A stretch of DNA of 5,785 bases from Natrinema soli (GCF_028618695.1 NZ_JAQIVI010000391.1:1-5785); one strand, 5' to 3'. Positions 1-4,938 are shown, counted from the stretch's first letter. Notes: generated by a model from the sequence alone, not told the origin. Numbers and translations: made by a program.

Positions 1-510
1 ACCGACACGGACGACCAGTCCGACGAGAGCGACGAGAACGACGACACGGACGGCGGAAACGACGAGAGCGACGAGAACGACGACACGGACGGCGGAAACG
101 ACGAGGAAAACGGATCCGACGAGAAAGACGATCAGCAGGACGGCGAGGACGACAGCGACACGGGGGAAAACGACAGCGACGACGGCGGATCCGGTAGTGG
201 CGACGACGGCGGGTCTGGTAGTGACGATGGCGGATCCAGTGGCGACGACAGTGGATCCAGTAGCGACGACAGTGGATCCAGTGGCGACGACGGAGAGTCT
301 GTCGATACCGATGACGGCGATGTCGGGAACGGAAACGCCGGAAATGGGGACGACGGAAACGAGACGGATACCGAGAACAACAGTGACGCCGACATCGTGC
401 CCGGCTTCACGACTGGTGCCGGACTCCTTGGCGGGGCGCTCGGCCTCGAGTGGCTGCGCCGGAAGGCCGGCGTTGACGAATCGACCAGCGTGAACGAACC
501 GTCTGAGTAA
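1..510 (+). CDS. Acidic low-complexity surface protein, C-terminal part, PGF-CTERM-like tail
   Basis: The reading frame is open from base 1 to the TAA at 508-510, so the N-terminus lies outside the window and 169 residues are visible. The first ~125 residues are almost entirely Asp, Glu, Ser, Gly, Asn and Thr, built from tandem repeats of 13 and then 7 residues. The end has a PGF motif (400-408), about 17 residues rich in Gly, Leu and Ala, then a basic LRRK cluster and 14 further residues. PGF followed by a hydrophobic stretch and basic residues is the layout of PGF-CTERM tails, which archaeosortase A processes when attaching haloarchaeal surface proteins to lipid. This copy is atypical: PGF is followed by Thr, the hydrophobic stretch is Gly-rich and contains Glu-Trp, and the tail after the basic cluster is long. 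The acidic part is probably an extended stalk or linker outside the cell. The function of the missing N-terminal domain cannot be inferred. Confidence 0.85.
   Translation, partial: TDTDDQSDESDENDDTDGGNDESDENDDTDGGNDEENGSDEKDDQQDGEDDSDTGENDSDDGGSGSGDDGGSGSDDGGSSGDDSGSSSDDSGSSGDDGESVDTDDGDVGNGNAGNGDDGNETDTENNSDADIVPGFTTGAGLLGGALGLEWLRRKAGVDESTSVNEPSE
22..99 (+). repeat. Perfect 39-bp tandem duplication (2 copies)
   Basis: Bases 22-60 and 61-99 are identical. Each copy encodes the same 13 residues, beginning DESDENDD and ending in GGN. The length is a multiple of three, so the frame is kept. Identity at third codon positions points to recent duplication or ongoing homogenisation. Confidence 0.95.
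232..294 (+). repeat. Three 21-bp in-frame repeats, unit GSSGDDS
   Basis: Three 21-bp copies start at 232, 253 and 274, each opening with GGATCCAGT. They encode GSSGDDS, GSSSDDS and GSSGDDG. Upstream, 187-231 holds looser versions of the same Gly-Ser-Asp-Asp unit, including another GGATCC at 187. This is a Ser/Gly/Asp linker that has grown by in-frame duplication. Confidence 0.9.
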
Positions 511-718
511 GGGGATCCCAGGCCAGGCAAATTCGGACGAGATCACCGAACAACGTATCGGAATCCTCGCCTCGCCGATTACTCCGTGTTCTCTGTTGAG
601 TTACTTGCACAATCTCACCCCGGAGATGGTAGAACATTGCCTCTTGCGCACAACGAAAACAACTGTGGAGCAAAATTAAACCAATATCCTATATCCCGCC
701 CATATGAGGCCCATTCGG
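511..718. other. Intergenic region, no gene recognised
   Basis: Between the surface-protein stop and the inverted repeat at 719 there is no convincing gene. The base composition becomes clearly AT-richer from about 636 on. I found no hairpin followed by a T-run that would act as a terminator for the upstream gene. Short ORFs crossing this stretch look like chance. Confidence 0.6.
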
Positions 719-751
719 CAATACCGTTCAGAGATAGAGCCATAGGTATTG
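719..751. promoter_or_regulatory. 7-bp perfect inverted repeat upstream of sulfur-locus promoter
   Basis: CAATACC at 719-725 is mirrored by GGTATTG at 745-751, with 19 bases between. It lies about 22 bases upstream of the BRE/TATA candidate at 773-786. That is a plausible position for an activator or repressor site controlling the sulfur genes. No T-run follows, so a terminator is less likely. The regulator is unknown. Confidence 0.35.
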
Positions 752-772
752 TGCAAAAAGTGAATTTCTATA

Positions 773-786
773 CGAATCCTTATATG
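773..786 (+). promoter_or_regulatory. BRE/TATA promoter for the sulfur locus
   Basis: CGAAT (773-777), resembling an archaeal BRE, is followed by CTTATATG (779-786), a good TATA box. Transcription starting ~26 bases beyond the box centre would begin near 809. This favours the ATG at 816 over the in-frame ATG at 801, which would lie upstream of the transcript start. It would drive the remnant gene and probably the two transporter genes behind it. Confidence 0.6.
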
Positions 787-815
787 GAGACGTCCAGTAG
801 ATGGGAAGAGACGAG

Positions 816-1147
816 ATGAACGCTGAAGACTTCCCGACTCCGGACGCCGATGTCGAGGCGGTCACACCGGAGACACTGAAGCGTCGCATCGACGCGGGTG
901 AGGAGATTACACTCCTCGATGCGCGCATGAAATCGAACCACGACGAGTGGAACGTGACGGCGAGACCGTCGAGTCGATCAACGTTCCGTACTTCGAGCTC
1001 CTCGAGAATGAGCTCGACGCCCGTGTCCTCGAGCAGATCATCGCGACGAACCTCGGCCGGAACGCCGTCGACGACAGGGAAGCGTTCTCGCTCGTGCTCG
1101 GCTCGAACAGCTGCGCCGCGAGCCAGGAGTCGCTCGCCGGTGACTGA
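816..1147 (+). pseudogene. Remnant of rhodanese/MBL-fold sulfur hydrolase, frameshifted and internally deleted
   Basis: From ATG 816 the frame reads like the N-terminus of a haloarchaeal rhodanese domain fused to a metallo-beta-lactamase (MBL) enzyme, with LLDAR followed by DEWNV up to about 956. The expected continuation, DGETVESINVPYFELLE, lies in the next frame from 956, so one base is missing inside GTGAC (954-958). The remnant is 332 bases, one short of 111 codons. After VLEQI (1025-1039) the expected rhodanese catalytic-Cys segment and the whole MBL core are absent. The rest, IATNLGRN to the TGA at 1145-1147, resembles, from memory, the C-terminal tail of the same family. The simplest reading is one frameshift plus an in-frame internal deletion that fused the two ends. 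Even with the frame restored, the ~110-residue product would lack the catalytic Cys and the zinc-binding His residues. A GTG at 947 could start a 66-residue peptide, which I consider unlikely to be functional. Confidence 0.75.
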
Positions 1148-1156
1148 CGAGTCCAC

Positions 1157-1669
1157 ATGGTAACTGATCCACTCCCACTCCAGCTGACCGCCGAGCTGTT
1201 CCCGAACGGGATCGGTCGCTACGCCATCGGCGGCCTGCTCGTCGGGCTCGGGGTGACCGTCATCTACCTCGGAACCGGCATCAGCGCCGGCGCGAGTACG
1301 TTCCTCGAGTCGACGCTGTCGTACGTCTCCGCGCAGTCCCGGTTCCAGCGGTACGTCTCCTCGCGCGACTGGCGGCTCGCGTTCACGCTGGGCATCGTGC
1401 TGGGTGCCGGCGCGTACGCGCTCGTCTATCAGGGCGAGGCGTGGGTGATTCGGGGCAGTGCGTGGGCCACCGACGTCCAGCCGTGGCGACTGCTCGTCGG
1501 CGGCGTCTTCGTCGGTGTCGGGACGCGCGTCGGTAAGGGTTGTACGTCCGGCCACGGCGTCTGCGGCGTCGGCTCCGCGTCGAAGACCTCGATCGTCGGC
1601 GTCGTCACGTTCCTCGCCGTCGCCATCGTGACGGCACAACTGGTCGCCGCACTGGGGGTGAGTCCGTAG
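1157..1669 (+). CDS. YeeE/YedE-family sulfur transporter, first half
   Basis: This 170-residue membrane protein has about four hydrophobic segments (~22-41, 75-92, 112-124, 145-166). The family signature GKGCTSGHGVCG lies at residues 126-137, with Cys129 and Cys136. Gly-x-Gly-Cys-Thr-Ser-Gly-His-Gly is diagnostic of the YeeE/YedE (Sulf_transp) family, whose characterised members import thiosulfate through conserved cysteines. In many bacteria one protein of ~350-400 residues carries both halves; here this half is followed 2 bases later by a second half-size gene, so the two products probably assemble into one transporter. The ATG at 1157 begins 9 bases after the broken rhodanese/MBL frame ends, with a weak GGTGA (1139-1143) upstream. 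It probably shares the promoter at 773-786. Family assignment is firm; the exact sulfur substrate is inferred. Confidence 0.9.
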   Translation: MVTDPLPLQLTAELFPNGIGRYAIGGLLVGLGVTVIYLGTGISAGASTFLESTLSYVSAQSRFQRYVSSRDWRLAFTLGIVLGAGAYALVYQGEAWVIRGSAWATDVQPWRLLVGGVFVGVGTRVGKGCTSGHGVCGVGSASKTSIVGVVTFLAVAIVTAQLVAALGVSP

Positions 1670-1671
1670 CC

Positions 1672-2196
1672 ATGGCGAGCGAGACGCACGCGCCTCGAGA
1701 CGAGCGAGCGGAGAGCGACCGGACGGAGCGATCCGAGAACAGCGCCCGCCATCCCCTCTTCATGCCGCTCGTCATGATCGGCGGCCTCATCTTCGGTTTC
1801 GGGCTCGCATACAGCCGGATGGCCCGTCCGGAGGTCGTCCTGGACTTCCTCCAGTTCGAGGACTTCGGCCTGGTGTTCGTGATGTTCGGCGGCGCAGCGG
1901 TCACGGGTCTGACGTTCTTCTTCGCCCCGCGGCTGCTCGGTTGGGCTCCGCTGACCGGCGACGCGTTCGAACGCCGGTTGAAGTCCTTCGACCGAAACGT
2001 CCTGATCGGCGGCGGGATCTTCGGCGTCGGCTGGGGGCTCTCGGGAATCTGCCCGGGAGCCGCCTACGCCAGCCTCGGTATCGGCAACGTCGCCATCCTC
2101 TGGGCGATCGCTGGGATGTTCCTCGGCGCGTATCTGCAGGGTCGGTGGTGGAGCCGCGCGGCCGGGACCGATTCCCTGGCCGCAGGCGCGGACTAA
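1672..2196 (+). CDS. YeeE/YedE-family (DUF6691-type) sulfur transporter, second half
   Basis: This 174-residue membrane protein starts with a charged, soluble tail (~residues 1-27). About four hydrophobic segments follow (~29-49, 65-87, 110-126, 138-156). The motif GWGLSGICPG (residues 120-129, Cys127) is the hallmark of the second half of YeeE/YedE proteins, paired with the GCTSGHG motif of the upstream gene. Its start lies 2 bases after the upstream stop, so co-transcription and translational coupling are likely. Together the pair supplies the cysteine sites of a full-length thiosulfate-type transporter. In haloarchaea such pairs commonly sit beside rhodanese or MBL sulfur enzymes, matching the remnant at 816-1147. 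I see no frameshift or missing motif, so the transporter seems intact although its neighbour is broken. The annotation DUF6691 is from memory of the family. Confidence 0.88.
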   Translation: MASETHAPRDERAESDRTERSENSARHPLFMPLVMIGGLIFGFGLAYSRMARPEVVLDFLQFEDFGLVFVMFGGAAVTGLTFFFAPRLLGWAPLTGDAFERRLKSFDRNVLIGGGIFGVGWGLSGICPGAAYASLGIGNVAILWAIAGMFLGAYLQGRWWSRAAGTDSLAAGAD

Positions 2197-2337
2197 CCGC
2201 TCCGGTTTCGATCCACGACCGAACGACGCCAGCGCGCTCGAGTTCTCGATTCCGGGGAGCGAAGCTCGTCCCGTTCTCACCGCACGTTCGCACCGTATCT
2301 GCCCCCTCTGTCGGATGTACCGTTCGAACCGACCGAG

Positions 2338-3042
2338 CTAGACGAATGCCGAGAACGCGAGAGCGACGGCAAGCACGAGGACGGGATAGTCGAGACGCGA
2401 AAAGGCGAGCGACGGGAGCGTGGGATTCCACGCGAAACACCGCGCCTGCAGGGCAAGCGAGAGTCGGTCCGCTCGGTCGAACGCCCGCGTCAGGCCGAGT
2501 ATCCCGATCGTGCTGGCGCGGTCGACCGCGCTCCGTTCGGACCCGAGCCGGGCGGCCATCCCCTCGCGGATCGTCCGGAGATCCCCCTGCAAGACGGGCA
2601 GAAACCGAAAGACGAGCGCGACGCCGATGCCGAGGAGTTGACCTGGCTTCCCGGGGATCGTCCACTGGATCGCCGCTCGAGAGTCTCGAACCGGCGTCGA
2701 CCGGACGTAGGCCGCACTGACGAGTAGGATGAGCAGGACGCGGTAGCTCGCCAGCCCCGACGCGACGGCGTCCGCGGTGTCGAACCAGGGCGACCCCAGG
2801 GTGACGCCCGCGATCAGCGGGGCGAGCGCGAGGATGAGCAGCGCAAATCGGTAGTCGACGAGCGTCCGTCGAATCGAGACGCGCGCGCCAAACAGAACGA
2901 GCGCCGTCACGACGGAGAGGACGGCCAGCGCTCGCGGCGTCGTGTGCGCCAGTGCCGTGGCCGCGAACCCGATCTGGACCGCCAGCTTGGTCCGGGGATC
3001 GAGTCGGTGTGCGAGCGTCTCGTCGGGTTCGTAGGTCAGCAT
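2338..3042 (-). CDS. bioN: Biotin ECF transporter coupling protein BioN (EcfT/CbiQ family)
   Basis: This 234-residue integral membrane protein links the ATPase to the substrate-binding component in an energy-coupling-factor transporter. The N-terminus carries the family motif DPRTKL (residues 15-20), followed by hydrophobic segments at ~22-52, 65-82, 100-113 and 135-150, and a C-terminal one at ~219-233. The cytoplasmic coupling region has two Ala-Arg motifs, AARLG (163-167) and QARCF (199-203), where EcfT proteins usually have Ala-Arg-Gly; the second keeps the ADRLSLAL context (191-198). An upstream ATG at 3165 would overlap bioM by 65 bases and add a 41-residue Arg-rich extension unlike the family, so I chose the ATG at 3042, which has a GGAG site. 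It is the last gene of the operon, 58 bases after bioM. The symbol rests on linkage to bioY; by sequence alone it is an EcfT/CbiQ protein. Confidence 0.88.
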   Translation of the reverse strand: MLTYEPDETLAHRLDPRTKLAVQIGFAATALAHTTPRALAVLSVVTALVLFGARVSIRRTLVDYRFALLILALAPLIAGVTLGSPWFDTADAVASGLASYRVLLILLVSAAYVRSTPVRDSRAAIQWTIPGKPGQLLGIGVALVFRFLPVLQGDLRTIREGMAARLGSERSAVDRASTIGILGLTRAFDRADRLSLALQARCFAWNPTLPSLAFSRLDYPVLVLAVALAFSAFV

Positions 3043-3049
3043 CGGTTTT

Positions 3050-3053
3050 CTCC
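3050..3053 (-). promoter_or_regulatory. Ribosome binding site of bioN (GGAG)
   Basis: On the minus strand GGAG lies 7 bases before the ATG at 3042. It supports that start over the upstream in-frame ATG at 3165. Confidence 0.6.
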
Positions 3054-3100
3054 GGCGTCCGTTGGGGGTAGTGACGAGCGTCTCGGATCGGCCATCGCGA

Positions 3101-3805
3101 TCACCGACCCGGGACCCGGACCTCGAGGCCCTCGAGGTCGTCCAGCACCGCCGCAAGCGGTCCATCGACGGCGACGCGGCCGTTCCGCATGGCGATGATG
3201 CGATCCGCGAGTCCGCAGACGTCCCGGAGGTCGTGGGTCGCGAGCAAGACGCCGGTGCCGTCGGCCATCAGCGACGCGAGGCGGTCGAGTACGGATCGGC
3301 GAGCGGGCTCGTCGAGCCCGGTAAAGGGTTCGTCGAGGACGAGGTGTGTCGGTTCCATCGCGAGCGCGCCCGCGATCGCCACGCGGGACTGTTCGCCGCC
3401 CGAGAGTGCATCGATTTGGTCGTCCTCTCGGCCGGCCATGTTCACCGCATCGAGTGCGGCGGTCACGCGGCGGTCGATCTCCCGCCGCTCGAGCCCGAGG
3501 TTTTCCGGACCGAACGCGACGTCCGCGCCGACGGTCGCGGCGACGAACTGATCGCGGGGGTGCTGGAAGACCATGCCCACGCTCGAGCGGGCGGCGATCA
3601 GATCCTCCGCGACGGGTGTTCCGTCGACGAGAACATCGCCGGAATCGGGCTCGAGGAGGCCGTTGCAGTGGCGCAACAGCGTCGTCTTCCCGCTCCCGTT
3701 TCCCCCTGCCAGGAGGACGAATTCGCCGTCATCGATCGAGAGCGAGACGTCCTCGAGGACGGGAACGTCGTCGAACGCATAGGAGACCGACTGAAACTCG
3801 ATCAT
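3101..3805 (-). CDS. bioM: Biotin ECF transporter ATPase BioM (EcfA/CbiO family)
   Basis: This 234-residue ABC ATPase powers biotin uptake on the cytoplasmic side of the membrane. All nucleotide-binding motifs are present in order: Walker A GGNGSGKTT (residues 34-42), Q-loop Gln81 in VFQHPRDQF, signature LSGGEQSRVA (134-143), Walker B HLVLDEP (154-160) with catalytic Glu159, and H-loop His191. The QHPRDQF segment is typical of the cobalt/ECF subgroup of ABC ATPases. It is the only ATPase in the cluster, so it probably acts as a homodimer, as BioM does, rather than as an EcfA1/A2 pair. It starts 13 bases after the bioY stop, with GAGG (3811-3814) five bases before the ATG. Family assignment is firm; biotin specificity comes from neighbouring bioY. 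Confidence 0.92.
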   Translation of the reverse strand: MIEFQSVSYAFDDVPVLEDVSLSIDDGEFVLLAGGNGSGKTTLLRHCNGLLEPDSGDVLVDGTPVAEDLIAARSSVGMVFQHPRDQFVAATVGADVAFGPENLGLERREIDRRVTAALDAVNMAGREDDQIDALSGGEQSRVAIAGALAMEPTHLVLDEPFTGLDEPARRSVLDRLASLMADGTGVLLATHDLRDVCGLADRIIAMRNGRVAVDGPLAAVLDDLEGLEVRVPGR

Positions 3806-3810
3806 CGGTT

Positions 3811-3814
3811 CCTC
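3811..3814 (-). promoter_or_regulatory. Ribosome binding site of bioM (GAGG)
   Basis: On the minus strand GAGG sits 5 bases before the ATG at 3805, inside the 13-base gap after the bioY stop. It confirms the start and independent translation initiation within the operon. Confidence 0.55.
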
Positions 3815-3818
3815 GTAC

Positions 3819-4406
3819 TCACGATCGAACCGGCGTGATCCGGCCGGATCTGACGATGGCGATCGCGGCGGTCATCTTGACGATCTCGGCCGGAATGAAC
3901 GGGAGCGCGGCGACCGTAACGGCTTCCCAGAGCGTCATCTCGAGCACCCAGGACATGTACACCGATCCCATCGCGTAGATGACGATCGTTGCCGCGACGA
4001 GCGCACCCACGACGACCGTGAGTGACACGTCGTGCAGATCGCGGAGCGTCGTCCCGCGGTGGACGATGACGCCGATCAGAGCCGCAGCAATCGGATACGA
4101 CCACAGATACCCGCCCGTCTGTCCAAACAGGACACCGATGCCGGCCGTCATGTTCGAGAACACGGGAACCCCGGCGGCACCCGCCGTGAGATACAGCAGG
4201 AGCGAAAACGCCCCCCAGACCGGACCCAGGACGAGTCCGGCGAGGAAGACGAACAGTACCTGAAGCGTGACCGGGGCCGGCGAGAGGGGATACGGAATCC
4301 CAACCAGCGCTGCCACACCGATCAGTGCGGCGAGCACCGCCGCTCGAGCGAACTGCCGGACTACGGTGTCGTCCACGAGATCGACCGAATTCCGTTCCGT
4401 TGCCAT
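3819..4406 (-). CDS. bioY: Biotin transporter substrate-binding protein BioY
   Basis: This 195-residue membrane protein is the biotin-binding (S) component of the ECF transporter. Family marks in order: PAPVTLQVLFVFLAG (residues 43-57), the central motif AGVPVFSNMTAGIG (78-91) leading to FGQTGGYLW (94-102), and PAEIVKM (172-178) near the C-terminus, corresponding to the usual Pro-x-Asp-x-x-Lys element. About six hydrophobic segments fit the BioY fold, and the length is usual for the family. It is the first gene of a minus-strand operon continuing into bioM and bioN, so this is a dedicated biotin system. The ATG at 4406 lies ~28 bases downstream of a TATA-like box, suggesting a leaderless or nearly leaderless transcript; no SD-like GGAGG is needed. 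The promoter overlaps a BirA-like operator at 4415-4454. Biotin specificity is strongly inferred from the family. Confidence 0.94.
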   Translation of the reverse strand: MATERNSVDLVDDTVVRQFARAAVLAALIGVAALVGIPYPLSPAPVTLQVLFVFLAGLVLGPVWGAFSLLLYLTAGAAGVPVFSNMTAGIGVLFGQTGGYLWSYPIAAALIGVIVHRGTTLRDLHDVSLTVVVGALVAATIVIYAMGSVYMSWVLEMTLWEAVTVAALPFIPAEIVKMTAAIAIVRSGRITPVRS

Positions 4407-4414
4407 ACTGCCGC

Positions 4415-4454
4415 TCTCTCGTAAACCCGGATCAAAACTTCGGTTTCCGAGAGA
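4415..4454 (-). promoter_or_regulatory. BirA-like biotin operator, 40-bp palindrome over the bioY promoter
   Basis: TCTCTCGTAAACC (4415-4427) and GGTTTCCGAGAGA (4442-4454) form an inverted repeat: 12 of 13 positions pair around a 14-base centre at 4434.5. The inner part matches the bacterial BirA operator consensus TTGTAAACC-N14-GGTTTACAA at 15 of 18 positions, with the same spacing. The centre is ~28 bases upstream of the bioY ATG, where the TATA box of a leaderless gene belongs, so bound repressor would block TBP/TFB. The inferred regulator is a BirA with an N-terminal DNA-binding domain, encoded outside the window. The match is visible; the function is inferred. Confidence 0.7.
4431..4442 (-). 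promoter_or_regulatory. Candidate BRE/TATA of the bioYMN operon
   Basis: On the minus strand this reads CGAAGTTTTGAT: a BRE-like CGAAG followed by the T-rich TTTTGAT. The box is weak as a TATA element, but its distance (~28 bases) to the bioY ATG fits a leaderless haloarchaeal promoter. It lies in the spacer of the palindrome at 4415-4454. Confidence 0.4.
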
Positions 4455-4568
4455 TGAAGACGCCTGGTTGACACGTTCTCTCGAATCGCTATCGCTCAGG
4501 TATCGACTCGAGGGCGGGTCGAAGAGCGGTCGAAACAGCGCGCTTCCTCTCAGTTTCGGTGACGGTAG

Positions 4569-4584
4569 GAGCCCCTCCGGGCTC
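4569..4584. other. Small perfect hairpin in gene-free stretch
   Basis: GAGCCC and GGGCTC pair perfectly around a CTCC loop. No T-run follows on either strand, so it is not a typical terminator. It lies in the 4455-4716 stretch, where I recognise no gene; the rest of that stretch shows nothing else I can support. Confidence 0.3.
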
Positions 4585-4684
4585 GTCGGTGGTCGAGCGT
4601 CGTTCCGTCGTTTCTGGCAGTCTCCCGTCGATAGAACTGAGTAATAGCTTATTGTCTCGTCTCGCTAACCGAAACGACCGGCGG

Positions 4685-4692
4685 TCTTATGG
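4685..4692 (+). promoter_or_regulatory. Weak TATA-like box before the small ORF
   Basis: TCTTATGG is centred ~29 bases before the ATG at 4717, a spacing that would suit a leaderless transcript of the small ORF and the repeat-protein gene. The preceding bases (ACCGGCGG) are not a good BRE. A more AT-rich alternative, TAATAGCTTATT, lies at about 4642-4653. Confidence 0.25.
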
Positions 4693-4716
4693 CGTCATTC
4701 GGCCCGTGGTGGGAAA

Positions 4717-4938
4717 ATGGGAATTGGTTGTGCTGCGGCCGGCAGTCGGAGGTACCACGCGGCGAATCCCCACGCGACCAATCCGGGGATTCGACGGGAA
4801 GCAGATGGGGACGAATGGAAGCGGGGTGAGGACGGGTGCGAGTCGGAGTGGTGGCGTACCGAATCCGGATCGCCGGAGGCGGAATCGAAACCGGAGGACG
4901 GAACCGGCCGTCCCGCTCGTGGAGTGATCGCGCGATGA
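4717..4938 (+). CDS. Small hypothetical ORF overlapping the next gene by ATGA
   Basis: I do not recognise this 73-residue frame. Its stop (TGA, 4936-4938) overlaps the ATG of the following gene (4935-4937), the arrangement expected of translationally coupled genes. The middle and end are charged, with many Glu and Asp, three Trp (two adjacent) and two Cys; no membrane segment, signal peptide or known domain is visible. A weak TATA-like box lies ~29 bases upstream of the ATG. Against it, third codon positions are less GC-rich than in neighbouring genes, and the N-terminus (MGIGCAAAGSRRY) looks random. It may be real and co-transcribed with the repeat protein, or a chance ORF in the 5' region of that gene. 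Confidence 0.35.
   Translation: MGIGCAAAGSRRYHAANPHATNPGIRREADGDEWKRGEDGCESEWWRTESGSPEAESKPEDGTGRPARGVIAR
4921..4927 (+). promoter_or_regulatory. Ribosome binding site of the repeat-protein gene (GGAGTGA)
   Basis: GGAGTGA lies 7 bases before the ATG at 4935 and resembles the archaeal GGAGGTGA site. It supports this start, which is also followed directly by a signal-like hydrophobic segment. Confidence 0.55.

Noticed and set aside
187..279. Cluster of four GGATCC sites as possible cloning or restriction-linked signal
   Set aside because: They encode the Gly-Ser pair of the 7-residue repeat and are explained by in-frame duplication.
22..294. Regular repeats as a possible CRISPR array
   Set aside because: The repeats are in-frame with an open coding frame, have no unique spacers, and encode Asp/Ser/Gly-rich protein units.
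586..819. 77-residue plus-strand ORF across the AT-rich intergenic region
   Set aside because: Its composition is unlike haloarchaeal proteins (few acidic residues), it runs through the promoter, and it overlaps the remnant gene start.
728..1639. Long minus-strand ORF (303 residues)
   Set aside because: It is antisense to the rhodanese remnant and first YeeE gene; its Arg/Asp-rich sequence without domains is typical of an antisense frame in GC-rich DNA.
1429..2280. Minus-strand ORF (283 residues) antisense to the YeeE pair
   Set aside because: It shows no recognisable motif, while the plus strand carries the full family signatures.
2197..2337. Possible bidirectional terminator between the converging sulfur and biotin operons
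   Set aside because: I could not find a stable hairpin with a T-run on either strand in this 141-base gap.
1941..2720. Plus-strand Arg-rich ORF (259 residues)
   Set aside because: It crosses the ends of two convergent genes in other frames and is extremely Arg-rich, unlike a haloarchaeal protein.
3043..3165. Upstream ATG extending bioN by 41 residues
   Set aside because: The extension is Arg-rich, overlaps bioM, and lacks family similarity; the ATG at 3042 has a GGAG site and begins next to the conserved DPRTK region.
3062..3838. Plus-strand ORF (258 residues) over bioM
   Set aside because: It is the complement of an ABC ATPase with all motifs intact; the ORF itself has no domain signal.
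4559..4927. 122-residue plus-strand ORF between bioY and the repeat protein
   Set aside because: It is rich in Arg, Ser and Val with almost no acidic residues, and has no coupling to neighbours; the overlapping 4717-4938 frame is the better candidate.
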